From the NCBI RefSeq assembly GCF_030147005.1, contig NZ_JASLAW010000121.1, positions 1 to 5,986 on the forward strand: a stretch of 5,986 nt of DNA. The letters run 5' to 3'. The position numbers and the translations under genes are program-made. Source of the stretch: Pseudomonas sp. Its GTDB lineage: Bacteria; Pseudomonadota; Gammaproteobacteria; Pseudomonadales; Pseudomonadaceae. Of this stretch, positions 1 through 5,986 are shown in pieces. Below the pieces are notes generated by a model. That model saw nothing but the letters and a program-made list of their open reading frames with translations, ran no database searches and was not told the origin of the DNA. Position 1 is the first letter of the stretch, and each line of letters begins with the position of its first letter.

Positions 1-2
1 TC

Positions 3-500
3 ATTTTCTTTTTCGCATTCTCATACATCATCACATCCACACTAATCAACCATTACTTGATTACTTCTCTCACGACCTCTTTCGCAATTGGCATAATTTC
101 TCCAGCAGTACACGCCACCCAGTACTTCCATGCTCGGTCTCGAAAGATTTTCAACTCCCCTTTTACACTCATCGGATCTCGAGTCAAAACAACATACCCT
201 AAAAATACTTTAACTCCACGCAAGCATTTCATGATAGCAGGAGGCTGCACAGGATTAATATCTCTAATATTTCCATATCTAGAAAAATTCGAGTTTTCCT
301 TCCTATTCTTCGGAGTGTCAACGCTAATTGGTTGCGCATACATTTTTTTCTACATGCGCAATACTGTTTCCGGGCTAAAACAACTAAAACAGCACCAAAA
401 GAAAGAAAATATCATTTTAACCTTCTGCAATCTCGAAGAAATCCGCGATTTAAGAAACGCCTCATGGATAGGTCGTAGTGTGCAATGGATTTTCAAGTAA
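3..500 (+). CDS. Partial multi-pass membrane protein, unrecognised (5' end outside window)
   Basis: I do not recognise this protein. The frame is open from the left edge of the window to a TAA at 498-500, so the true start lies upstream. A TTG at 57 could be read as a start, but codons before it (IFFFAFSYIITS...) are already strongly hydrophobic, which argues for an internal fragment. About four membrane segments are visible: two near the left edge (roughly 3-62 and 66-125) and two at about 229-285 and 289-350. A basic tail rich in Lys and Gln follows (KQLKQHQKKE), ending in WIFK. GC is about 39%, against roughly 60% in the Rhs gene downstream. Small AT-rich membrane proteins next to vgrG/rhs clusters are often immunity proteins or toxin-cassette remnants, so an immunity role for an upstream effector is possible. 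This is inference from context only; a stand-alone membrane protein is equally compatible. Confidence 0.65.
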   Translation: MFFFAFSYIITSTLINHYLITSLTTSFAIGIISPAVHATQYFHARSRKIFNSPFTLIGSRVKTTYPKNTLTPRKHFMIAGGCTGLISLIFPYLEKFEFSFLFFGVSTLIGCAYIFFYMRNTVSGLKQLKQHQKKENIILTFCNLEEIRDLRNASWIGRSVQWIFK

Positions 501-571
501 AAAGCCATGGCCCCCTCGCCCACATTTGAAAGACCAACGTCACACAGCCCAAACACCTAGGATTCGCACAA
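501..571 (+). other. Short intergenic gap before vgrG
   Basis: This 71-base gap separates the AT-rich membrane gene from vgrG. It contains a C-rich patch just after the stop codon and the vgrG ribosome binding site at its 3' end. I see no convincing -35/-10 pair and no stem-loop followed by a T-run. vgrG may therefore be transcribed from further upstream, or from a promoter I cannot recognise. Confidence 0.4.
559..562 (+). promoter_or_regulatory. Ribosome binding site of vgrG
   Basis: AGGA lies 9 bases before the ATG at 572. This good spacing supports that ATG as the vgrG start over later in-frame ATGs such as codon 48. Confidence 0.6.
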
Positions 572-2443
572 ATGGACCTGGAATCAATATTTGCTCCTCA
601 AAATCGTCGTTTAATCAAACTGACAACACCGACTTTGGAGCTTCAAGAATTACTGCTGGAGAACTTCAATGGCACTGAGGGTCTCTCACTGCTGTTTAAC
701 TTTAACCTATCAATGCTCTCCCAAGACCCAGCACTTGAACTCAAGACACTGATCGGCAAACCTGCCTCCTTAGAGATCGAACTTGCCGATGGCGGAGCCC
801 GCCACATGCATGGCTATATCACCCAGTTTGGCAATTCCGGCAGCCAGGGCAACCTGACCCATTATTCGGCAACACTAACCCCTTGGCTGTGGATGCTCGG
901 CAAACGCTTCAACTCGCGCATTTTCCAAAATCAATCCGTCGAACAAGTCATCAGCTCGGTTTTTGCTGACTACACACCGCTTGCCCAATACGAGTTCCGC
1001 TTGCTGGGTGATCTGCCGTCACGGAGTTACATCACCCAGTACCGAGAGTCTGATTTGAACTTCGTGCTGCGCTTGCTTGAGAGTGAAGGCCTGTTCTTTT
1101 ATTTTGAGCACAGTGCCGACCAGCACACCCTGATCATCACCGACGCTTCCAACCTGCTCAAGCCATTGCCGCAGCAGCCCACCATCCGTTATCACAGCAC
1201 GTCGATCAACGAGACCGCTGACTCGATCTTCCGATGGAGTGGCCATCGCCAGCTGCAGTCTGGAAAGATTGCCGTACAGACATTCGACTACAAACAACCG
1301 GATCACCTTTTACCGGTAAATCTGCAAAGCCTGAATCAGCAAGGCGATGTTACCGCGTACGAGATCTATGACTTCCCAGGGCAATACACCCACGCAAGCA
1401 GCGCCGACGGGGAGCGTCTGGTACGCCACCGCATCGAAGCCCTGGAAGTACAAGGGAAAATATTCAGTGGCGCCAGCAACTGCCGGGCGATGTGCCCTGG
1501 CTTCACCTTTGAACTAACCCAGCACCACGAACATGACCGCGACACGATAGAAGATCGGCAGTTTCAGTTGCTTACCGTGAACCATCAGGGTAGCAACAAC
1601 TACCTGACCGGCAGTGAGGCTGGCTATCAAAATACCTTCACCTGCATCCGCAAGAAGATCCCTTTCCGTGCACAACCAATGACCCCTCGCCCCACCGTCC
1701 ACGGCCCGCAAACAGCCATCGTAGTCGGCCCGCCCGGTGAGGAGATCTTCACCGATGACCTGGGCCGGGTGAAGGTCCATTTCCACTGGGACCGTGAGTC
1801 ACGCGGCGCCAACAGCCAGCGCAAGAAAGAAGAGAGCTCCTGCTGGGTTCGCGTCTCGCAAACCTCAGCCAGCGGAGGCTTCGGCAGCATCCACATTCCC
1901 AGGGTTGGCGATGAAGTGGTGGTGTCGTTCCTGGACGGCCAGCCCGACCGCCCACTGATCACCGGCAGCGTTTACAACAGCAAGAACACACCGCCCTGGA
2001 GCTTGCCGGCCAACAAGACACAGAGTGGTTTTCTTACCCGCTCGACCAAGGGTTCTGGGGCCAATGCGAACTCGCTGTTGTTTGAAGATAAGCAGGGCAG
2101 TGAGCGCATTTCGGTGCACGCAGAGCGAAATATGGACACCGAGGTTGAACATGACGAAAGCCTCAACGTGGGCAACAACCGTGTCACAAACGTAGGCGGT
2201 AGCCACACCGAAACGGTCAAGAAAGATGCCGCGATTACAGTGCTGGAAGGTGATTTTACCCTTACCACAACCCAGCAAGGCATTCACCTGTATGCCAAGA
2301 CAACGGTGATCTTGCAGGTGGGGAACAGCAGCATTGTCATGACCCCTGAAAGCATTGCGCTCAAAGCAGATGCAATTTTCATTGAAGGTAACCAAGGCAC
2401 CACAGTGCAAGGCAAAACCGTTCACATCAATCAGGATTCCTAA
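572..2443 (+). CDS. vgrG: T6SS spike protein VgrG
   Basis: VgrG trimers form the tip of the T6SS tube and carry effectors through the target envelope. The 623-residue product has the usual order. A gp27-like base covers about residues 10-370, with the typical start (FAPQNRRLIKL), the YRESDLNFVLRLLESEGLFF segment at 157-176 and the Y-FPG element near 266-270. A gp5-like OB fold at about 383-468 includes DLGRVKVHFHWDRE and later PRVGDEVVVSFLDGQPDRP. A beta-helix stem with VGNN/VGGSH-type repeats covers about 490-620. The chain ends shortly after the stem (INQDS), so there is no C-terminal effector domain and this is a structural, non-'evolved' VgrG. Its job is probably to carry the PAAR-Rhs protein encoded two genes downstream. 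The first 50 or so codons are AT-rich (40% GC over 601-660, 43% over 661-720), rising to 58% by 781-840. The stop is 6 bases from the next gene, which suggests co-translation. Confidence 0.97.
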   Translation: MDLESIFAPQNRRLIKLTTPTLELQELLLENFNGTEGLSLLFNFNLSMLSQDPALELKTLIGKPASLEIELADGGARHMHGYITQFGNSGSQGNLTHYSATLTPWLWMLGKRFNSRIFQNQSVEQVISSVFADYTPLAQYEFRLLGDLPSRSYITQYRESDLNFVLRLLESEGLFFYFEHSADQHTLIITDASNLLKPLPQQPTIRYHSTSINETADSIFRWSGHRQLQSGKIAVQTFDYKQPDHLLPVNLQSLNQQGDVTAYEIYDFPGQYTHASSADGERLVRHRIEALEVQGKIFSGASNCRAMCPGFTFELTQHHEHDRDTIEDRQFQLLTVNHQGSNNYLTGSEAGYQNTFTCIRKKIPFRAQPMTPRPTVHGPQTAIVVGPPGEEIFTDDLGRVKVHFHWDRESRGANSQRKKEESSCWVRVSQTSASGGFGSIHIPRVGDEVVVSFLDGQPDRPLITGSVYNSKNTPPWSLPANKTQSGFLTRSTKGSGANANSLLFEDKQGSERISVHAERNMDTEVEHDESLNVGNNRVTNVGGSHTETVKKDAAITVLEGDFTLTTTQQGIHLYAKTTVILQVGNSSIVMTPESIALKADAIFIEGNQGTTVQGKTVHINQDS

Positions 2444-2449
2444 GCCGCC

Positions 2450-3031
2450 ATGATGAGACAACGCAACCTGTACGACCGGCTCAGCGAGAGGCGTTTGGCC
2501 GAACACAATGTTCCGACGGTTGAGGCAGATGAGCCTCCTGCGCCCGAGATCGCTGCATCAGCGCAAGACATAACAAGCGAGCTGCAGCCCGAGCACTGCC
2601 ACCTCATTCTGGCGGGGTTGCAACTGAGGTTTCCGGAGCATCTCGCCCCTACTCGCGCTGAAATCACACTGTACAAACAAGGTCACCCACTCTCGATCAA
2701 CCTGCAACGGCTCCCAGTTCCGGACAACCATACCCTGGAGCGCGCCATGGACACCGAATGTGCAGAGCTTCAACACCACTGTAAACAACTCCACATCTTG
2801 AGACGCAGCGAACGCACGTTGGCAGGCGCCCGCGCCTTGGTGCTCGACTACCGCTTCACAAGCGAGAACGAAGAAAAGCACGGTCGCAGTGTCGGCGCCT
2901 TGCTCCCCGTAAACGGGCACACCCACCGGCAATGGTTCTGTATCAGCTGCGTATTCGGATGCCGCCATGAGGCGCTGTCCGATTGGCTTCCCGAATTCGA
3001 TGCCTTACTCGACACATTGGCCAGTGCTTAA
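2450..3031 (+). CDS. DUF1795/DcrB-like Eag chaperone, N-terminally extended
   Basis: This 193-residue protein resembles the DUF1795 (Eag) T6SS chaperones, which bind the N-terminal membrane segments of PAAR-containing effectors and help load them onto VgrG. The core runs from about residue 48: a first-strand LRFPEHL, then PLSINLQRLPVP (80-91), the conserved helix ERAMDTECAELQHH (97-110), an SERTLAGARALVLDYRF strand pair (120-136), and a closing helix LPEFDALLDTL (180-190). The PLSI-L-R pattern is shared with the next gene (residues 33-40 there), so the two look like diverged paralogues. Residues 1-47 are an extra charged, Pro/Ala-rich, probably disordered segment that the second copy lacks. 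Cys164, Cys167, Cys171 and His173 form a Cys-rich cluster, also absent from the second copy. The start lies 6 bases after the vgrG stop. Two ATGs adjoin (2450, 2453), with only a distant AGGA at 2433-2436, so translation may be coupled to vgrG. Family call fairly sure; the separate role is unknown. Confidence 0.8.
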   Translation: MMRQRNLYDRLSERRLAEHNVPTVEADEPPAPEIAASAQDITSELQPEHCHLILAGLQLRFPEHLAPTRAEITLYKQGHPLSINLQRLPVPDNHTLERAMDTECAELQHHCKQLHILRRSERTLAGARALVLDYRFTSENEEKHGRSVGALLPVNGHTHRQWFCISCVFGCRHEALSDWLPEFDALLDTLASA

Positions 3032-3054
3032 CCCCTCCCCATCTTGATTTGCGC

Positions 3055-3058
3055 AGGA
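3055..3058 (+). promoter_or_regulatory. Ribosome binding site of the second Eag gene
   Basis: AGGA ends 10 bases before the ATG at 3069, within the 37-base gap between the two chaperone genes. It fixes the start of the second one and suggests that it initiates independently of the first. Confidence 0.5.
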
Positions 3059-3068
3059 TTGTTTTGTC

Positions 3069-3530
3069 ATGGACTACCCACTACCGGAAGGTCGTATCAC
3101 CCTGCCTCAGGGCTTTGAAGATCGCAGCGTCAACATGTTTATCCTGGGGAGCAGCATCCCTGCTCCACTGAGCATCACCCTCTCACGCGACAACACGTTG
3201 CCCGGCGAAGAACTGAGTCCCTACTTCGAACGGCAGATCAAACTGATCAGCGCCAAGTACAAGGGTTACACGGTGCTGAGCCGCTCGGCGGCAGTACTGT
3301 CCCAAACCCATCCGCTCCCTGGCTTGCAGGTTGACGCCTATTACTTCAATGACCGTCAGGCCTTTTTCCAGCGCCAGGCTGCGTTCGAAGTGCAGCCAGG
3401 GCGAGTACTGGTGTTCTCCACAACACGCCCGGGGGAGTTCAGCGCACAACAAAACACGGATTGGCTCACGCTGTTGAACAGCTTTGTACCCGAACCCGGA
3501 CTTACTACCATCACTTCCGAGCAGGAGTAG
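3069..3530 (+). CDS. eagR: Eag (DUF1795) chaperone of the Rhs effector
   Basis: This 153-residue protein has the size and layout of a typical DUF1795 effector-associated (Eag) chaperone. These proteins act in the cytoplasm as dimers that wrap the effector's N-terminal transmembrane helices and keep them soluble until firing. Visible landmarks are LPEGRITLPQGFEDRSVNMF at the N-terminus, PLSITLSR (33-40), helix SPYFERQIKLISAKY (50-64), the LSQTHPLPGLQVDAYYF strand (77-93), FFQRQAAFEVQPGRVLVFS (99-117) and a C-terminal helix TDWLTLLNSF (130-139). It has no signal peptide and no cysteines. It sits directly before the prePAAR-Rhs gene (6-base gap), which is the standard place for the cognate chaperone, so it is the better candidate of the two for binding the Rhs N-terminus. 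The symbol eagR follows the usage for Rhs-linked Eag proteins and is assigned from family and position. Confidence 0.88.
   Translation: MDYPLPEGRITLPQGFEDRSVNMFILGSSIPAPLSITLSRDNTLPGEELSPYFERQIKLISAKYKGYTVLSRSAAVLSQTHPLPGLQVDAYYFNDRQAFFQRQAAFEVQPGRVLVFSTTRPGEFSAQQNTDWLTLLNSFVPEPGLTTITSEQE
3523..3527 (+). promoter_or_regulatory. Ribosome binding site of the rhs gene
   Basis: AGGAG lies inside the last codons of the chaperone gene, 9 bases before the ATG at 3537. This strong site fixes the rhs start. That matters because the functional prePAAR motif begins at residue 4 and would be lost with any later start. Its overlap with the chaperone gene ties production of the two proteins together. Confidence 0.7.
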
Positions 3531-3536
3531 CCCGGC

Positions 3537-5986
3537 ATGTTTGAGGCTGCTCGTTGGGACGATGAAATTGTTCACACCAGTGCATTGACCGGTTTTTTGA
3601 TTGGGGCCGCTATCGGGTTGGCGATGGTAGCGTTCGCCGCCATCGCCATCGGTACGGGTGGCCTGGGTGCCTGTTTGCTGATAGGCCTGCTTGGCGCGCT
3701 CGGCCCCATGATGCCTTCCCTGGGGGAATCGATTGGTAAACACTTCAGCTCGGTAGCAGGACGCATCACCACGACCTCCCGCGACGTATTTATCAATGGC
3801 AAGCGTGCAGCCATCGCCAAGTACAGTGAACTGACATGCGACCAGCATTCCGACCCGTTGATTGCCGAAGGATCCTCCAATGTCTTCATCAACAGCTTCC
3901 CCGCCGCGCGCAAAGGTGACAAAACCACCTGCGGGGCGACCATCGACGGCGGATCGCCCAATGTATTCATTGGCGGCGGACGCGAACGATACCTGCCGGT
4001 GAACGATGAAGTTCCCGCTGAGCTGCGAGTTGCAGTGGATGTGTTAATGGTGTTGGCGTCACTGGTCCGACCAAAAATGCCTGCCATGTCACCACGAAGC
4101 CTGCTGGCTGCCATGAAAGCAGCAAAACCATGCATCAAGCGCTACGTGGCTGGATACATCGCCGGGAGCGTGCTGGAGAACTATGTTCTCAGCCCTGCAT
4201 TGGATCGAGCGGTGGGGGCCATCTTCGGCAATCCAGTCGATGCCACCAACGGTCGCAAGATCTTGCCCGAAGAGCAGGAGACCGACTTCATTCTGCCGGG
4301 GCTGATGCCGATCCACTGGTCACGCTTTTATGCCAGCGACTTGAACGTGGATAGCGCATTGGGGCGTGGTTGGGTGCTGCCATGGGAGCAGTCCCTGCAC
4401 CAGAACGGCGAATTCATCTACCTCTGCGATAACCAAGGCCGCAGCGTCCCCTTTGTCGTGTTGGAGCCAGGCGAACGCATCTACTCCCCCCATGAACGGT
4501 TGACCCTGGTGCGCAGCCAGGGCGGCCACTACCTGCTGCAAACCCTGGACAACACCTTCTTCTACTTCGGTGAAGTAACCGAAGACGGCAGCCCTACCCC
4601 ACTGCTACGCATCGAGAACGCACTGGGCCACTACATCGCGCTGACCTACAACGAGATCGGCCAACTCACCGACGTAACCGCCAGCGGCGGTTGGCGCATG
4701 CACTTGCACTATGAGCACCCGATGGGACGCCTGACCGAGGTCAAGCGCGTCGTCGACAACCTGCCCGTGGAAACCCTCGTGCGTTATGGCTACGACGCCA
4801 ACGGACAGCTCAACCAGGTTATCAACCGCAACGGCGACATGGTTCGCCAGTTCGTCTACGAAGACGGCCTGATGGTCGTTCACCGCAACGCGCTGGGTTT
4901 GGCTTGCCAGTACCGCTGGCAACACCTCGGCAGCCAGCCGCGTGTGGTCGAGCATTGGACCAGCGATGGCGAGCACTATCACTTCACTTATGACCTGGAG
5001 GCCCGCACTACGCGCATCACCGATGTTTTGCAGCGCGAAGCTCAGGTCACCTATAACCATGACAGCCGGGTCATTGCCAGCCGGGACTTCGGCGGCGAAC
5101 ACTACACGATCGATCTGGATGACTGCGGCAACCTGGTCGGCCTGACGCTGCCGGGCGAACAGCGCCTGGCCTTTCAGTACGATGAATACTCGCGGCTGAT
5201 CGCCGAAACCGATTCCCTCGGCCGCACCACCGAGTACCGCTATCACTTCAACACCCCGTTGGTCACGCGGGTCCGCGCACCGGACGGCGGCACCTGGCAA
5301 GCAGACTATGACCGTGCCGGCAACTTGATCTGCGAAACCGATGCCGTGGGCCAGGTCACGCGGTACGCCAATGGCGACGACGGCCTGCCCCACACCATTA
5401 CCGACCCACTGCACAAAAACAAGACTTTGAGCTGGAACGCCTTTGCCCAGCTCACCCGCTATGAGGATTGCTCCGGCAAGGTCACCACCTATGACTACGA
5501 CGACCGCCAACATCTGATCACCGTCACCGATGCCCTGCGCCAAGCCACCCAGTTTCAGTGCACCGCCCAAGGCGAAGTGCTGCGTATCGAACATCCCGAC
5601 GGCAGCGTAGAAAGCTTCGAGTACAACCCGTTGGGCCAGGTGATGGCCCACACTGACGGCGCTGGCAACGTCACTCGCCTGCACCGCAACGCCCGCGGCC
5701 TGCCTACCCAACGCCGTAACGCCGAAGGCCAGCACACCCATTACGAATACGACAAGGCCCAGCGCCTGGTGGCCCTGATTAACGAAAACAACGCCACCTA
5801 CCGGTTTAACTACGACAGTGCCGACCGACTGATCAGCGAAATGCGCGTCGACCAATTGCAGCGCCAATTCACCTACAACACCAGCGGCCATCTGCTCTGC
5901 GTCGACGAAACCGGCCACGACGACAGCGGCGAGCGCCCGCAGCGTCGCACCGACTTCGAACGCGACGCGGCCGGCCGCCTGCTCAG
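3537..5986 (+). CDS. T6SS Rhs effector with prePAAR and PAAR, 3' end outside window
   Basis: This is an Rhs polymorphic toxin that caps VgrG and carries its toxin inside a shell of Rhs repeats. The 816 complete codons read without a stop or frameshift. Residues 4-13 (AARWDDEIVH) match the prePAAR pattern AARxxDxxxH. Two Gly/Ala-rich membrane segments follow at about 17-39 and 42-60. The PAAR domain covers about 76-150, with the literal PAAR at 122-125, then KGDKTTCG, and GSPNVFIGG at 139-147. Likely zinc ligands are His13, His104 and Cys132, with Cys101 as an alternative. A helical linker (155-225, LRVAVDVLMVLASLV) leads into an Rhs N-terminal domain beginning GNPVDATNGRK (231-241), with ETDFILPGLMPIHWSRFYAS. 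Degenerate YD-type repeats follow: Y371, Y419, Y548, Y591, Y654, Y696, Y738, Y759 and Y780. Usual length is well over 1,200 residues, so the conserved core end, the variable toxin and the immunity gene are missing. The layout resembles class I prePAAR effectors such as P. protegens RhsA. Toxin activity cannot be judged here. Confidence 0.96.
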   Translation, partial: MFEAARWDDEIVHTSALTGFLIGAAIGLAMVAFAAIAIGTGGLGACLLIGLLGALGPMMPSLGESIGKHFSSVAGRITTTSRDVFINGKRAAIAKYSELTCDQHSDPLIAEGSSNVFINSFPAARKGDKTTCGATIDGGSPNVFIGGGRERYLPVNDEVPAELRVAVDVLMVLASLVRPKMPAMSPRSLLAAMKAAKPCIKRYVAGYIAGSVLENYVLSPALDRAVGAIFGNPVDATNGRKILPEEQETDFILPGLMPIHWSRFYASDLNVDSALGRGWVLPWEQSLHQNGEFIYLCDNQGRSVPFVVLEPGERIYSPHERLTLVRSQGGHYLLQTLDNTFFYFGEVTEDGSPTPLLRIENALGHYIALTYNEIGQLTDVTASGGWRMHLHYEHPMGRLTEVKRVVDNLPVETLVRYGYDANGQLNQVINRNGDMVRQFVYEDGLMVVHRNALGLACQYRWQHLGSQPRVVEHWTSDGEHYHFTYDLEARTTRITDVLQREAQVTYNHDSRVIASRDFGGEHYTIDLDDCGNLVGLTLPGEQRLAFQYDEYSRLIAETDSLGRTTEYRYHFNTPLVTRVRAPDGGTWQADYDRAGNLICETDAVGQVTRYANGDDGLPHTITDPLHKNKTLSWNAFAQLTRYEDCSGKVTTYDYDDRQHLITVTDALRQATQFQCTAQGEVLRIEHPDGSVESFEYNPLGQVMAHTDGAGNVTRLHRNARGLPTQRRNAEGQHTHYEYDKAQRLVALINENNATYRFNYDSADRLISEMRVDQLQRQFTYNTSGHLLCVDETGHDDSGERPQRRTDFERDAAGRLL
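3579..3716 (+). other. Coding segment for the chaperone-bound transmembrane hairpin of Rhs
   Basis: Residues 15-60 of the Rhs protein form two hydrophobic helices with many Gly and Ala at helix-packing spacing (GAAIGLA, GLLGALG), separated by a GTGG turn. In studied class I prePAAR effectors the matching region is bound by the Eag chaperone and is thought to enter the target inner membrane to move the toxin across. That role is inferred here from position and composition. Confidence 0.7.

Noticed and set aside
57..59. TTG as the start codon of the upstream membrane gene
   Set aside because: The same frame continues upstream to the window edge with a strongly hydrophobic stretch, and no ribosome binding site precedes the TTG.
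53..343. Open frame of 96 codons on the - strand opposite the membrane gene
   Set aside because: The + strand frame is open to the window edge and gives a coherent multi-pass membrane protein. The antisense product has no comparable pattern.
478..678. Small + strand frame of 66 codons bridging the gap into vgrG
   Set aside because: It overlaps both the end of the membrane gene and the start of vgrG in other frames. Its translation is rich in Pro, Ser and Asn with no domain and no ribosome binding site.
671..690. TGGCAC-like element resembling half of a sigma-54 promoter
   Set aside because: It lies inside vgrG and the matching TTGC half is absent at the required spacing.
1865..2506. Open frame of 213 codons on the - strand opposite the vgrG 3' end
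   Set aside because: It overlaps well-supported VgrG OB-fold and stem coding sequence, shows no domain, and crosses the vgrG/chaperone junction.
3032..3068. Possible terminator between the two chaperone genes
   Set aside because: The 37-base gap has a C-rich patch and some T residues but no inverted repeat followed by a T-run. It is better read as a simple intra-operon spacer.
3183..3848. Open frame of 221 codons on the - strand across the second chaperone and the rhs start
   Set aside because: It lies opposite the confirmed Eag and prePAAR/PAAR coding regions, and its translation has no recognisable features.
4605..5918. Long open frame of 437 codons on the - strand opposite rhs
   Set aside because: It mirrors the Rhs repeats in a GC-rich gene, where stop codons are rare on the antisense strand. 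The translation is a low-complexity Val/Ala/Gly string with no recognisable domain, and the + strand frame is clearly an Rhs protein.

Overview
The window is a type VI secretion system (T6SS) effector cluster read entirely on the + strand. Its content (VgrG, two DUF1795/Eag-type chaperones, an Rhs protein with prePAAR and PAAR) and its roughly 60% GC core suggest a gamma-proteobacterium, most likely Pseudomonas of the fluorescens type. That genus call comes from sequence style, not from a database match.

Layout. Positions 3-500 hold the 3' part of an AT-rich gene (about 39% GC by hand count over 1-480) for a small multi-pass membrane protein that I do not recognise. After a 71-base gap comes vgrG (572-2443), the spike protein of the T6SS tube. 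Six bases later begins a 193-residue protein of the DUF1795/Eag chaperone family with an unusual N-terminal extension and a cysteine cluster (2450-3031). A second, ordinary-sized Eag chaperone follows after 37 bases (3069-3530). Six bases after it an Rhs polymorphic toxin begins (3537) and runs off the right edge after 816 codons without a stop or frameshift. Its C-terminal toxin, and the immunity gene expected after it, lie outside the window.

How the parts work together. In related systems the Eag chaperone shields the hydrophobic N-terminal segments of the Rhs effector. The PAAR domain, completed by the N-terminal prePAAR motif, caps the VgrG trimer. The Rhs repeats form a shell around the toxin, and the loaded spike is fired into a neighbouring cell. 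The gene order and tight spacing here fit one co-transcribed loading unit. The least ordinary points are the paired, divergent Eag chaperones with a Cys-rich first member, and the AT-rich upstream membrane gene, whose base composition carries into the first 50 or so codons of vgrG. No RNA gene, CRISPR array, insertion sequence or convincing terminator is visible.
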